Assembly: GCA_036245805.1 (NCBI GenBank)
Contig: BTRK01000005.1
Span: forward strand, 26,207,469-26,271,468
Reading direction: 5' to 3'
Source: Pristionchus mayeri
Taxonomy: Eukaryota > Nematoda > Chromadorea > Rhabditida > Neodiplogasteridae
DNA length: 64,000 nucleotides
The position numbers and the translations under genes are program-made. The notes under the pieces were generated by a model that worked only from the letters and a program-made list of their open reading frames with translations, made no database searches and was not told the origin of the DNA. Shown one piece after another: positions 1 to 39,150 of the stretch. The stretch's first letter is position 1. The number at the start of each line of letters is the position of its first letter.

Positions 1-166
1 ACAAAGCACTTGAAACACCAGTTCTTATCACATTTGGGGCATACTATGAAACAAGATGCAACCAACAGTGGAACATTTCATATTGTAGATCACAGGAAAG
101 TGTGTTTTCTATCATAATTAGAGTCGGGATTTTTTCACTAATCGATGTGGTCGTCCACCGTTTCAT

Positions 167-240
167 TACTTGTGCGTACTTTGATACTTGTGTGTACTTT
201 GATACTTGTGTGTACTTTGATACTTGTGTGTACTTTGTGT
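167..240. repeat. 18-bp minisatellite, about four copies
   Basis: The unit TACTTGTGTGTACTTTGA is repeated head to tail about four times, the first copy differing by one base. It lies inside the TIR element just left of the decayed gene. Confidence 0.9.
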
Positions 241-375
241 TGTGCTCATTACTCATGATCTTTGATCTACCGTTGTCTCCGCCACGATGAGAGGAGCATC
301 CGGAGCCATCTGGGTCAAGTTTGATCTACCAGGAGGGTATACAATGATGACAAAAGCTGCAAACTTACAAATCTC

Positions 376-1035
376 ATGATTTCTCCCTCTCGCGTCGTCG
401 CCCTCCTCGCCCATAGTCTGGGCATCGACTCGGATCTTTCGTCGGCTATTCGGGAGGAGCACAAGTTAGCCAATCGTGTCGTCTCCCTGCTCAAGGCGGC
501 TCGCTCGGATGCTCTCTTCTACGATGACGACGAAGAGATCTACTCTCTTGATCTGGAGGATCACGAAGGAGACCCTGATTGGACGGAATACGATCTGGAT
601 CTTGTCAACGATCTGCCACCACCTGATTGGAAGCGATTCCGGTTCTCAAGTGGATATGCCACTCTCGAACAGGTCAGTTATCCATTCTCCCTTTCCTCCC
701 CCTTCCAGGTACTGTAGTATCCATGTTCCCTTACAGATTCTGGTAGCATCAAAGTGGTATCGATCGACCACTACTAAGGCCCACCGTACTCTCGAGTCGA
801 TGAAGAACAGATATTCCTTCATCGGCAACGACAACGACCTTCGGAAAATGGAGACGTTTGCCAAGGAAGCCGATGCGAATTCATCAAGGAGAGCGGGAAG
901 GATCATGGGCCTGCAGTGCATATATATGAATTGGAAGAGAAGGCTCGGCAGGCAATGGCCGACGGTCAGTTCCCTTCCCTCTCTCCTCCCTCTCTCACTG
1001 ACTCTCACTGGATACTGTAACTTATAGATTGATTG
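376..1035 (+). pseudogene. Decayed three-exon gene inside the TIR element, product unknown
   Basis: Exon 1 (376-672) codes for an acidic stretch rich in Asp/Glu and ends LEQ at a GTCAGT donor. An intron of 64 bp ends TTACAG at 736. Exon 2 (from 737) continues in phase with ILVASKWYRSTTT and a helical, charged segment that could be a helix-turn-helix. Near base 882 the good reading moves to another frame (continuing EFIKESGKDHGPAV…EKARQAMAD), so one base seems to be missing. A second GTCAGT…TTATAG intron (964-1027) follows, with a stop soon after. Either a decayed transposon gene or a captured host gene. No family is recognised. Confidence 0.5.
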
Positions 1036-1275
1036 CTGCAGGATATCTCGATTCCCCTCCCACCGCTAGATTTAAAACTCCAGTGGAAGCCTTTTCCCCC
1101 CGTACGGTCTACAATATGAAATGTTCCACTGTTAGTTGCATCTTGTTTCATAGTATGCCCCAAATGTGATAAGAACTGGTGTTTCAAGTGCTTTGTAATG
1201 GGCATCCATACTTGCTGATAAACTTTTACCGTGTTTTCATTGTGCAAAAGCATTTCCCATTATTGCAAAAAAGTG

Positions 1276-1348
1276 CGGCGATCGGGCGGACTCGAACCCT
1301 ACACTCCTGTCTGTTAAACCGACGCCTTACCACTTGACCACACTGCTG
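1276..1348 (-). other. tRNA-like segment (A- and B-box)
   Basis: Read on the minus strand it has an A-box-like GGTCAAGTGGTAAGGC and a B-box GGGTTCGAGTCC at tRNA spacing (~70 nt overall). Anticodon and T stems do not pair properly, so this is a tRNA relic or the head of a tRNA-derived repeat, not a working tRNA gene. Confidence 0.55.
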
Positions 1349-1682
1349 TTGGGGTGCTCTCTCTAAACGACACGTGAAGTAGTAAACGATTGGCGCCGGC
1401 GGATTCTTGCAAAACTTGTAACATGAAATATCATAATTCCTGGAAACATTTAGTGAAATATTATTTGGCGATTCTTGTACTATGCTATAGTAGATGATAC
1501 CCTGAGAAGAAGAAGAGGATTGGGATATGTGTCCCCAGACCCATCCCATGTCAGAATGGAGATGAGAGAGCGAGAGACCAAGTACTTGAGAGAGCAATCA
1601 ATTCCACCCAATTCCTTTCCCTCCTCTCAAGTACTTGGTCGATTTGCATCACCAATCAACCCGCTTGATCGGAATTGGGTGT
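1349..1682. other. Non-coding stretch with one small hairpin
   Basis: No gene is seen. A 17-bp inverted repeat (1577-1593 with 1624-1640, GACCAAGTACTTGAGAG and its complement) forms a short hairpin. Confidence 0.6.
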
Positions 1683-2956
1683 GACGTTCGCGTAAGAATC
1701 GAACAATCTTTGGCACAGGCCAAAACTATAGATTTATCGAAACTCTGGTTACCGGGGTTTTCGAGGGTGCTGAAGACGATGGTCATATTCATTTTGCACT
1801 TAGAGCCTTCGTTGAGGCCAGACGACGTCACGTCGAAATCGCATTATCGCATGTATCTCTGCAGCTGCCGTTCCTAAAGTTAAGTGAACAAGTTACTAGG
1901 AGTAAAATTCAACGGCGATCACCACTGTGTATTCTAAATTTTAAAATTTACAAAATAAATTTTAAATTTTTTTTTAAAAATTCGGAGATTAAAAAGAAAG
2001 TATCACCCATTTGACCGGATTGATGTGACGATTCCTAATATATTTTTCATTTTCATGTTAGACATGCTCAATTTTTGTAGTGTAATTAAATGTATCTGAA
2101 AATTGAGAGATGAACTGCCTCCTCCCCTTGATCTACCGCGAGGTCTCTCGGCTAGTATCGACTGACCTCCTCCTCTGCCTCTCGTCCATGTTTAACGTGA
2201 AAATGAAAAATATATTAGGAATCGTTACATCAATCCGGTCAAATCGGTGATGCTTTCATTTTATGCTTTTGAATCTCCGAATTTTTAGAAAAATTTTATT
2301 GAAAGATTCAAATGCTCAGCTTTTACAATTCTCTGTTTAGCATTCTCCGCCTCCGAGCGGCCCAAATTGTTAATTATCGGAACGCTTTATCAACGGGTCG
2401 CACTTACGATTTCGACTAGCGATTTTTTTATTCGCGCAATTTACGCGACTTACTAAGCTATTGTTTAAAGTAGTAACTAAATCGATGTAAAACAAATTTC
2501 AAATGTGTCAACACAACACGAAACAACGAGTTTGGTGCAGTTTGCACTGCCGCGCACAAATCGCACTAGCACGCGCGATTATTGAACTCCGCCCATTTTC
2601 ACGATGCGTAATCTTACACGGCGGGTTCCGATATGAGGTGTTCAAAAATAGCGCGTAAAAAGATCTGTGTGGGAAGCCTGCTAACGAGCGTAGCCAGACA
2701 GCTGGGAATGGATCGATACGTTGAAAGACGTTTAAATATAATTTTTATAACTGTTTTAGTATTGTTCAGAATGCTGGATTTCACGAAATACCACTAATTA
2801 TCGCGAAAACAATCGATAACGAAAACAATCGAGGTGCAAAATGAATATGGCCATCGTCTTCAGCACCCTCGAAAACCCCAGTAACCAGAATTTTGAAAAA
2901 TCGATAGTTTTGGCATGCGCCAAACCTGCTCCGATTTGTTCGATTTTTACGCGAAC
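1683..2956. repeat. Fold-back pair of the dispersed 'R1' repeat family
   Basis: 1683-1800 and 2834-2956 are inverted copies of one repeat. Its hallmarks are GCGTAAGAATCGAACA, a short AT-rich part, then a block reading GGTTTTCGAGGGTGCTGAAG followed by ACGATGG. A CGACGTCACGTCGA block follows on the left arm. The same blocks recur elsewhere in the window (6186, 14857, 15060, 33124, 33600, 33900, 34600, 63188). Between the arms lies a second inverted repeat (1975-2290) and ~500 bp of unassigned DNA. Confidence 0.75.
1975..2290. repeat. Inner palindrome within the R1 pair
   Basis: 1975-2065 and 2190-2290 are near-perfect inverted repeats (core GATTCCTAATATATTTTTCA and its complement). The loop contains the string CATGCTCAATTTTTGTA, which recurs as a direct repeat at 5985-6010. 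No coding potential. Confidence 0.75.
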
Positions 2957-3601
2957 AGATTCATATTGTAGTACTTTAAGAAGTTTATCATGCACACCAC
3001 GTTGCAACGCATTCTATTATCACAGTATTCCATATTGAATCCAGGGCCGGCAGAAAAAATTTATGTCAGAAAACAGAAAAATGAGGGAAAACGCGCTTAT
3101 CACACCTCTCACGAGAGATTTAGGACAAATCGGCAATATCGTGGTACAATCTGAAAAATCGACTTTGGGTTTTTAAATGACCTTGGGGTAATCCATGCTT
3201 CTGAATCCGATTCCGGGCAAAGCGAATTTCCATCTTGATCAGCGGCTGCAGCAGGTTGCTGCAAAAATTTCAGACTCACTTTGGAGCATCTGATAATAGG
3301 TTCAAAATAATTAATTTGAGCTGAAATTTGGCCCGTAGGCATCAAATTTTTTTCTTCGATGAAGCCCCTGATTGATTTTTGGGTAGATCAAAATTTGATC
3401 TCTGAGCAGTTTTCGCTCTTTTAGAGAATTAAATTCTGCGTCGACATGATTTTTTGCAGATTTTTCCCATTCGGTAAAAATGGGATTATAAGCGAAAAAC
3501 AGTGAAAATGCGCGCGGTTCCCTCGTTTGCACTGCGTGCAAGGGCGGTAAACTGTTTATTGTCGAATCGCGTCGTTCAGGGTTCGACTCCCGGTCGGTGC
3601 A
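2957..3601. repeat. Single arm of a tRNA-like-bearing fold-back family
   Basis: The start (2966-3020) matches an arm of the hairpin at 28431-28589. 3090-3601 resembles one arm of the fold-back element at 11995-13075: both contain CTCACGAGAGAT, a GATTCCGGG block, a CAGC-rich block and a terminal tRNA-like segment. Here only one arm is present, so it is a solo or truncated copy. Confidence 0.6.
3529..3601 (+). other. tRNA-like segment
   Basis: A 72-nt stretch opens GCACTG and closes CGGTGC, giving a 6-bp acceptor-like pairing with one wobble. A B-box GGGTTCGACTCCC sits in place. D and anticodon arms are not convincing, so it is called tRNA-like only. Confidence 0.5.
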
Positions 3602-4049
3602 AATCTTTTTGCTTTTTTTTCTGTCTCAAAAATTACCAGAAAGCATAACATTCAGAAACAGAAAATCCCAGCCCTGATTTCGTCCAAATCGGAGAACGGA
3701 AATTTTTTAAAGGACGCCCACCTGTAATCTCTCAGAAGACCTCTGTTAGTTCAATTCTAGATGGTTATCTCAGGACTCGTACTCAAAAACCCGCCTCTCG
3801 CCATTATCGCTGTTGTGTGCCAAACCGTGGCCATGGCGTATTACTCCCTCAGTTACATTCCTTACGGGAGGTATGTATCATTTATGCAGCCATAAGTATA
3901 CAAATCGAGCAAGTCTTGCACATCAAAAAGGTAAATTTAAAAAAAACTGATTCGGGGTTCTCGAAGGTGACAATTGACGCATTCCTTTTGCGCGTGGTCA
4001 CAGATGAAAAACCCATGGTCGGATCTACCATAGGATCAACCCTATGGTA
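3602..4049. other. Non-coding DNA with a decayed R1 fragment
   Basis: No gene is seen. Around 3950-3985 a degraded R1 block (GATTCGGGGTTCTCGAAGGT) is present. The rest is unassigned. Confidence 0.5.
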
Positions 4050-4921
4050 TTAGGTTGGTGCAAAATTTTCTTTCTTTTTTCATGCACGAACATTCTTAAC
4101 TCCCCAGGCCTTCGCAATGCACCAATCAAATAATTGTTTTTGTTGTTGATACGGACATGGGTACACACTATATCGAATACTATAATATGTTGATTCGATC
4201 AATTAGAATATAACATTTTAATTCGAATTGGATTCAAATAGAATAGAATTTTAATTCAAATAGAATAGCGCTGAGGCTAGGAGTAGCACATCATTGCAAA
4301 GTACTATGACTGTGTATGCCATACGACATAGCCCACCAAATCTGCCATGAGAAACCTACTAGAAATATTGGCCCAAATAAATATCTACCCCATCTAAAAA
4401 TCATAGATCTCTAATTACTGAGCGCCATTTTCTTACACAACATTGAAGAGTGATCAATTGCGGTGGGTTGTGAATTACTTTGCCCTGTAATTATGCTGGC
4501 ACATTTAGGAAAATATAGGTCTTCCCGTTCGAGAACTACAGTTTTCGAAATCATCACGTTCGGATTTATCCGCTGAAATCATCACTTTTTGGTGTTCCCT
4601 GTCTCCCACACACGTTCGAATCCGGAATTTTTGTGCTTAACATAGCACTCACCTCTTGCCCAAGTGTTCCTTAATTGGGCAGAATCAGAATCCTACAATT
4701 GTTCGATAGCCAGAATGCAACCCAAAATGCTAAAAATAGCCGTTTTCCGATGTTTATTTTCTGAAATTTACCAACTTCTCCGATGAAGAGTAGATCCAAA
4801 TCAAACGTATGGCAGCAATCTACCACCATGACAGTAACACATGGTATTCAGAAAATCAAGAGAGTCTACGCACAACAAAAATTTTAAAAAATAAAAGAAA
4901 GAAACTTATGCACCAACCTGA
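4050..4921. mobile_element. Non-autonomous mariner-type MITE, 872 bp
   Basis: It starts TTAGGTTGGTGCAAAATTTT and ends with the near-complement …CTTATGCACCAACCTGA, flanked on both sides by TA (4048-4049 and 4922-4923). TTAGGTTGG(T/N)GCA is the known terminal pattern of a mariner lineage. No transposase reading frame remains. Confidence 0.85.
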
Positions 4922-5190
4922 TAGATCCTAAGGTATGGGGTTCGAATCCCAACCTGTACAATCGCTTTTGCCAAACTTCGAGGGAAGTACCCAACAGTAG
5001 GCAAAAATTGTACGAGCTTGGCAAAATTTGATGCGTAGGCCGGGCCTCGAACCCACGATACCATGGGAAGAAAATCGCAACGCCTTAAACCACTAGGACA
5101 CGTGATCTAACGCTGGGACGATCATGCCTTTTCATCTGTGCGCGTGGTGCCCTCGTAGTCGCTTGACGACGTCACGTATAAATCACTTTT
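4922..5190. other. Two tRNA-like B-box segments next to the MITE
   Basis: 4935-4960 carries GGGTTCGAATCCC on the plus strand. 5036-5108 on the minus strand has TCCTAGTGGTTTAAGGCG and GGGTTCGAGGCCC at A-box/B-box spacing. These look like arms of a tRNA-like fold-back element split by the mariner MITE. A GACGACGTCACG block (R1 hallmark) follows at ~5167. Confidence 0.5.
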
Positions 5191-6115
5191 TCTAGCTGAT
5201 GTCACTGCATTGGAAGTTTGTAAATTTATGAGAACATTAATTCAATGCCAGAATTTATTGGAGGTCACGCCTATCATTTCATTTGTTTACATTTTTTAAA
5301 ATTGTTCTTTTTTAAATTTTCTAGAATCAGAAAGTAAAAAGCATGAAATGAAAATTCAACTGATCTGACCCGAATGATGCGAGGATATGAATATATTTGC
5401 AATTTGACGTTTGAACATGCACGGCATGATTTTTGTCACCGAGACCGGAAAATATTCTCGACTATTTTCCGTATGGGCCGTACGACTGATTCCCTGAGTA
5501 CTGTAGTGTTGTGAGTGAAATTGCCTGATTACTGTACGTAATAGCTTGTGAGTTCCTGATTTCGGTATGTCGGTTTTCTATCACTGATGATGACAGTTAT
5601 TGATTTTTTCCTATTGATTGATTTGTTTAATTAATATTCTTTTTTTTATTTTTTAAATCCTTTTGTATGATATTTTTTATAATATTTTTACTAATCGATT
5701 ATTATTTTGCGATTTTGATTGATATATTTAATTATAATCGTAAGAAACGTTCGTTATATGAAACTATTTAAAAAATTCGTCTATTGAAAACTAAAAGGAG
5801 TGAGTCTTTCATAATTTTGCTAATGTCACGTTATCGCTAAATTTATACTCTTTAAAAGAATGAAAAATGCAAAAAAGCAAATGTCTTTTTACTGGTTTTA
5901 TCGAGGGACCAATGGAAGACTCCGCCCCAAAATGGTCCCCGCGGGAAATCCCCTCTTAACAGTCGAGAAAAATCATGCCGTGAACATGCTCAATTTTTGT
6001 ACTCAGTGTAATTAAATGTACCTCGCAATTGGTAGATCAGACTCCCACCTTCTTTGATCTAACACGAGTCTTTGCCTCGAGTCAACTCCTTTCCCTGTCT
6101 CCCATTGTCTCCACT
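5191..6115. other. AT-rich non-coding DNA with a loose inverted repeat
   Basis: No gene. The string around 5417-5440 (ACATGCACGGCATGATTTTT) is inverted at ~5960-5990. 5985-6090 is a diverged direct copy of 2050-2160. Confidence 0.5.
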
Positions 6116-6185
6116 TCACCCATCCTTTTTATGTTTTCTGAACACAGTATTCTGACTTCTAATTTTACAAATATATAACACGTGG

Positions 6186-6275
6186 CATCGTCCAGCGTCT
6201 ATCAGAGCACAACATGCAAAATGCATGTCCCCATCGTCATCAGCACCCTCGAGAACCCCGAATCGAGTTTCAGAA
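6186..6275. repeat. R1 family fragment
   Basis: Carries the inverted R1 block (CATCGTCATCAGCACCCTCG then GAGAACCCC). Solo copy downstream of the ETFA 3' end. Confidence 0.6.
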
Positions 6276-6530
6276 GATGGCACTAGGTTACTAGGTACAT
6301 GATAATGCAAGACATTTTCTCATCCTTGAATTGTCGACTCTATATGAGGTTACTCCCTAAAGTGTCCCCAGAAAATCGACCTTTTTTTTGCTATGCCAAA
6401 CATTCTATTCTCATTTCAGACAAGTCATCTCACGAGTACTTTGCTCCTGCTTTTAAATACTGATTCAAGTTCTCCATTAATTCAATTCCGGTTGTTAGCG
6501 AGGTTCTGGTAATTCTGCTAAATGCCATCC

Positions 6531-6536
6531 TTTATT
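6531..6536 (-). terminator. Candidate ETFA polyadenylation signal (AATAAA)
   Basis: TTTATT on the plus strand is AATAAA on the gene strand, about 122 nt past the ETFA stop codon, a sensible 3' UTR length. Confidence 0.5.
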
Positions 6537-6657
6537 TCATCTAATTTTACATATATCTGTATAAATTGTGTAATCGCGAGGATGAGCATTCAATACAACG
6601 TATACGACCGAAGGACGGGATAAAAATGGTGAATCCACAGGAATATATCTACCGTGT

Positions 6658-36007
<29,350 letters not shown>

Positions 36008-36319
36008 CTGGAAATACAAATTAATCCATAGGTAAATCAAGGCACGATATAAAAAGCACTCTGATCAACACGTATAATATATATTAAATAGAGGATTATA
36101 TCACATGCCGTGAGCTGCCCTATTAACACGGTCTAACGGGCGTTATCGCTAACGTTGGATGTCAAACTACATTTTTAAAGCTACAAACTACATGAAAGCT
36201 GTACAAGGGTTTGAAAAATCGTGCTAAGAGTACGTAGAAGTTACAAACTCACGTTCATGTACTATTTATAAATATTTAGGGACCGCGGAAGGGTTTTAAA
36301 AAATCATCTATCATGTTGA
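36008..36319. promoter_or_regulatory. Region immediately upstream of the ETFA start
   Basis: Expected to hold the ETFA promoter. A splice acceptor (TTTCCAG) abuts the ATG. No TATA box or recognised factor site stands out. Confidence 0.3.
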
Positions 36320-36500
36320 TCACGGGGGCTCACGGCCCTCCGCTCCGCCGCTTTAGAAACGGTCATAAATGGGCGGAGCTCCACCTCTCCTTTTCGCTTT
36401 GGGGATCCAGAATTCAAATGTATCGCGCGTTGCGGTTACGCGTTGCGAATTGAAGTTCAGATTCCCGCGGCGTGGTGCGTTGCGGTTACGCGTAGCGGTG
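36320..36500. repeat. Dispersed GC-rich repeat (inverted copy of 22360-22550)
   Basis: GGCCCTCCGCTCCGCCGCTT, AAATGGGCGGAGC and the GCGTTGCGGTTACGCG tract, repeated twice within this copy, match 22360-22550 in reverse. Confidence 0.75.
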
Positions 36501-38014
36501 CCACTCAGTTGGTGTCGGCTAGCTTTCCCAGCTAATTATATGTTGCGCTTGTATTTTCTATTTTATAAGAAAAATCAATGAACGTAAATTATCGATCGAA
36601 TATTAATTAAAAACAATAAATATACTGATAAGAAACCCCGCCCCCTTTTCTTTCGAAACTCCCGCCACAGAAGTGCGCGCACTCGTGCACGAAGGTGCGC
36701 GCTTGTCACGCAAGGGCTCTCCAAGGCAAAGGCAAGCAACAAAATTCAACAGCCTGAATCGCCGTGGGGGTTTAAAATATTTTCCGCAATACAAATAAAG
36801 TTCTCCAGGCGAGGGCACGGCCCCTGGACACGGCCCCTGCAGGTAGAATTCTGAGTGACACCCCCGACCGCTTGGCAAAAATGGCACGCAGTTAGGTGCT
36901 TCCCGATACTCAGTTTCAATTCAAACCGTTAATTAGGGACTGCAACGCTGTTAACGAACGAGCAAAACAATTCACAAAATTGTACACAACTGAAAGCTAT
37001 GCCTGCCCCATTCCGACTTTTCACTTTAGTTTTGTAAAAAATATTTTAATTAATTAGAAAAACATAAATGAATGATAAGCAAAAGGCCGACGCTTTCAGT
37101 CCAAGTGGAGCGCATCGCAAGTCACGTTTTTTTAATAAAATTATCGCAAACTGAAATTCGTTTGCGTTGTAAAACTTCATGAATGAGGTTCAATAATTTT
37201 TTTTCTTATGTTAACGGTACTCCGACAGCAATGAAACATCGTATAATAATAGAAAGAATAGTTTAATATTGATAGAACTTCAGAATCAGGAAGATTACGA
37301 TACCGAGAACTTTAAAAATCATTTAAAAAGAGGACGACTTCCGTATATTTCTGGTTTTTTACCATAAATTGGGAAATGCTGCTCTAAAACAAATATAAAA
37401 AAAACTCAAATATACGGAAGTCGACCTCTTTGCAAACACCGAAAATGTATTTTCACAACGGTAAAACGCTCAATTTTGACAGCCTCATTCTCTTTTATTT
37501 GATATTTATATTTATTTTTATTGTGAAAACAATTTTTTGTGATTGATAATCTACCAAAAACTGAGGAAATGAAGCTTCAACACATAATTCTGAAAACACG
37601 TATATTTTCGATCACATCGTGCTTCTCCGGTTCTGTAACATATCTCTTTTTGCTTTGCTTGTTGTTCTTTCAAGATGTGTTCATATTCATTCCAATCAAT
37701 AAAATTGTCGAAAAATCGCATTAAATATTTTTTTTTAAATGTTTTAAAATAATGAAAGAATTTGGCTTGAAAAGTACGGTAGTTTGAAAGAAAAGCGTCG
37801 GAAGGAGGCAACCAATATTCCGTACTCAAAAATTCGGGCTGCCGTCCCCATATATATCGATTCTTTTGAGGTGCCGCTTTCCAGTTTTCAGTCATTAGCA
37901 AGAGCATTTCGGGAAGAAACTACTGCGAAAATTTGAGCAAATTCTATATTCGCTAACATGCCGGATTGTGCTCTCATTTTTATGGAATTTCAGAAATAAT
38001 TATCAAACGGACGT
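36501..38014. other. Intergenic DNA with scattered small repeats
   Basis: No gene. A hairpin is formed by ACTTCCGTATATTT (37336) and AAATATACGGAAGT (37408). 37765-37850 is an inverted copy of the last 95 bp of the window (63906-64000). Confidence 0.55.
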
Positions 38015-38228
38015 AGGGACAATCATCTGCAAATTTAAAAGCTTAAAACCCGGATAAGGTTGTGCACGGAGCGATGTTTCCCAAGCACCGCGAATTTAAA
38101 TCTATGAAGAAATCTTTTTAAAAAATCAGTTACCGAATTCTAGGGGATGCCGTTCTCCAATTTTTACAGCGAATAAAGAGTTATTCATGAGAAAAATATA
38201 TTTAAAAAATAGGAAAAAAATATGACAG
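38015..38228. repeat. Flanking repeat, left copy
   Basis: GGGACAATCATCTGCAAA through AATATGACAG recurs directly at 42040-42248 and inverted at 43500-43711. This copy differs from 42040-42248 at several percent, more than the two LINE copies differ. Confidence 0.8.
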
Positions 38229-38250
38229 AAAAATATGACAAAAAAATATA

Positions 38251-38520
38251 CTCATCAAAGACCACCTCAATAGTCACCTTTCTCGCTTCAATATCCTCCC
38301 GTCCAATCAGCATGGTTTCCGCTCTGGTGCTAGTGTTGTAACTAATTTATTGACTTGTCATAATGATTGGACAAATTCTCACTCTAAAAAGCTTATAACT
38401 GATGTAGTTTACATTGACTTCACTCGTGCTTTTGATGTTGTTCCCTACCCTAAATTAATAGCTCGATTATCTCATTACGGTATCCATGGTAATCTGCTAT
38501 CATGGATTCACTCCTTCCTT
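38251..38520 (+). pseudogene. LINE reverse transcriptase fragment fused upstream of a LINE copy
   Basis: Nearly identical to 40654-40923 of the same LINE (RT part containing HGFRSGANVV and VVYIDFTRAFDVVPYPKL), then it switches directly to ORF1 sequence at 38521. A chimeric 5' end. Confidence 0.88.
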
Positions 38521-39133
38521 GAGATCGATCGATGATGCCATTGAGAGGGACAAGAGGATTCGCTCGGTGGTGGTTCAAGGGCTCCCTGAGTCTACTGCGA
38601 CGAAGGCCAGTGAGAGATTGTCGGATGACACTGCCAGAGTCATCGACATGCTAGACCTCGCTGAGCTGGAGCATAGACCGGCTGCTGTTTTCCGAATGGG
38701 TGAGAGAAGGGATAACCGCCCCCGCCTTCTCAAAGTAATGTTCCATTCCCGCTCCGCCCAGATCTCCTTCCTGTCCCATTCCCGCACCGTTACGGCCAAC
38801 TTCCCTAATGTGTATGTTCGCCCCTCTATGACCAAGGCTGAGCGTGAAGCCGCCTACCAATTGCGAGTGAAGAAACGGTCGATGATAGCAGACGGAAAGG
38901 ACATGATGATCTACGCTGGCTCTCTCATCGAGAAGTCACAACTTGAAGCAATGAAGAAGTCACTCCGCCACCCTCGCTCCCAGAACTACGATAAGTCTCG
39001 CACCGCCCACCCCACTCTCGTTCCCTCCGCCACCACTCAGTCCCTCTTCCCCAAAATTCCTTCCCTCCTCGATTCTGCTCCCACTACTCCCATCTCTACT
39101 ACTCCCAACTCAGTCGCCCCTCCTTTAAACTAG
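38521..39133 (+). CDS. LINE ORF1, left copy (N-terminus replaced)
   Basis: From IDDAIERDKRIRSVVVQGLP onward it equals the right copy. The first codons of the right copy (MARSTTS) are absent and the frame instead runs in from the RT fragment. It carries an RRM-like core (SVVVQGLPES … LLKVMFHS … NVYVRPSMTKAERE) and a basic Ser/Thr/Pro-rich tail. The stop lies 17 bp before the ORF2 ATG. Confidence 0.8.
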
Positions 39134-39150
39134 CATAGCCCGAGCCAGCG

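Larger units (their letters stand above)
1..1196. repeat. Terminal-inverted-repeat element with ~88 bp TIRs carrying a decayed intron-containing gene
   Basis: Bases 1-88 recur as reverse complement at 1109-1196, so the stretch is bounded by ~88 bp terminal inverted repeats. The right end is read clearly (…GCTTTGT at 1196). The left end coincides with the window edge and could extend further. The interior holds a minisatellite (167-240) and a small decayed gene (376-1035). This is the layout of a DNA transposon or of a non-autonomous element that captured a gene. The superfamily is not recognised. Confidence 0.75.

Noticed and set aside
38486..39133. A 215-residue frame starting MVICYHGF joined to ORF1
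   Set aside because: The first codons come from the fused reverse-transcriptase fragment read out of frame; only the ORF1 part is meaningful.
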